Positions 63,850 to 64,000 of a stretch of DNA of 64,000 nucleotides are shown one piece after another. Every line of letters begins with the position of its first letter. Positions within the stretch are counted from its first letter, which is position 1. The notes below the pieces were generated by a model, which was given only the letters and a program-made list of their open reading frames with translations, did no database searches and had not been told where the DNA came from. Origin of the DNA: Planctomycetaceae bacterium (lineage in GTDB: Bacteria > Planctomycetota > Planctomycetia > Planctomycetales > Planctomycetaceae); contig OMIV01000254.1 in the NCBI GenBank assembly GCA_900299185.1, positions 1 to 64,000 on the forward strand, read 5' to 3'. A program made the position numbers and the translations under genes.

Positions 63850-64000
63850 TACCAGCCCTCGCGCGCCGGGTACTTACCTTGGTCAGGACGTTCAAACGGC
63901 TCGTTTGCGAATGCCCCGGCGGTCTTCTCGAAAAAGCCCAGTGGCCATTCTTTGTCTGAGCCGTTTGGTTCTACGTTTTCGGCTCGAGAAATCGCATCAC
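63849..64000 (-). CDS. VapB-type antitoxin, C-terminal part
   Basis: A reading frame running off the right edge and read toward vapC gives AISRAENVEPNGSDKEWPLG, FFEKTAGAFANEPFERPDQG and KYPAREGW, then a TAA that overlaps the vapC ATG by one base. The start lies outside the window. The location and one-base overlap, plus a short, Pro/Gly-rich, Trp-containing tail as in neutralising antitoxin C-termini, support antitoxin identity. The DNA-binding N-terminus cannot be seen. Confidence 0.72.
   Translation of the reverse strand, partial: DAISRAENVEPNGSDKEWPLGFFEKTAGAFANEPFERPDQGKYPAREGW

Overview
The window looks like a chromosomal segment of a member of the Planctomycetota. The signs are three secreted formylglycine sulfatases, a DUF1501 protein, a DUF1549/DUF1553 cytochrome protein, a very large PVC-type haem-binding protein fused to DUF1080, SHD1 and DUF1570 proteins, an ECF sigma factor overlapping a Ser/Thr kinase with a TPR-like tail, and a BamA-type outer-membrane assembly factor. 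Coding strands alternate often and operons are short. I found no rRNA, tRNA, CRISPR array, transposase or prophage. Genus cannot be fixed from sequence reading alone.

Region by region. 1-6.5 kb: the end of a PPC-domain protein, then a DUF692 (MNIO) enzyme and its DUF2063 partner overlapping by 4 bp, facing a TonB-dependent receptor/YfiR pair. 7-11.2 kb: ECF sigma factor and membrane Ser/Thr kinase. 11.2-15.5 kb: a small membrane protein, an orphan DUF1501 protein and a membrane-anchored PQQ-like propeller, with a MITE-like inverted repeat between the last two. 15.8-20.5 kb: a membrane protein ending in acyl-carrier half-domains, two sulfatases and a methyltransferase. 20.7-26.1 kb: ligA, DUF3293 and bamA. 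26.5-38.4 kb: SHD1 protein, SGNH esterase, SpoIIE-type phosphatase with a degenerate receiver, a frameshifted methyltransferase, PSD1 cytochrome, DUF1570 peptidase-like protein, an orphan gene and a DUF433/DUF5615 pair. 38.5-49 kb: the giant PVC haem protein, a GT39-like membrane glycosyltransferase and a membrane/TPR protein. 49.3-57.3 kb: conserved metabolic genes (RluA-type pseudouridine synthase, LutA-like protein, rimO, nitrilase, epimerase, a third sulfatase, a 2-hydroxyacid dehydrogenase). 57.4-64 kb: a glycosidase-like gene broken by one stop codon, then pstS with a Pho-box-like repeat, a long pstC, and a vapBC pair that stands where pstA/pstB would be expected.

How the genes may work together. 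Sulfatases, the TonB receptor, the SGNH esterase, the glycosidase-like gene and the DUF1080 fusion fit breakdown of sulfated polysaccharides, with haem proteins on the cell surface or in the periplasm. The sigma/kinase pair and the pseudo-receiver phosphatase suggest partner-switching or phosphorylation-based control. The pst genes are probably phosphate-regulated.

The most interesting items are: the MNIO/DUF2063 pair with no visible precursor peptide; a protein whose two ends are complementary halves of an acyl-carrier fold, split at the phosphopantetheine site; a GC-rich palindromic repeat carried in frame inside the giant haem protein; and two decayed genes (two single-base deletions in one, Trp-to-stop in the other). 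The decayed genes are either real pseudogenes or assembly errors, and read mapping would decide.
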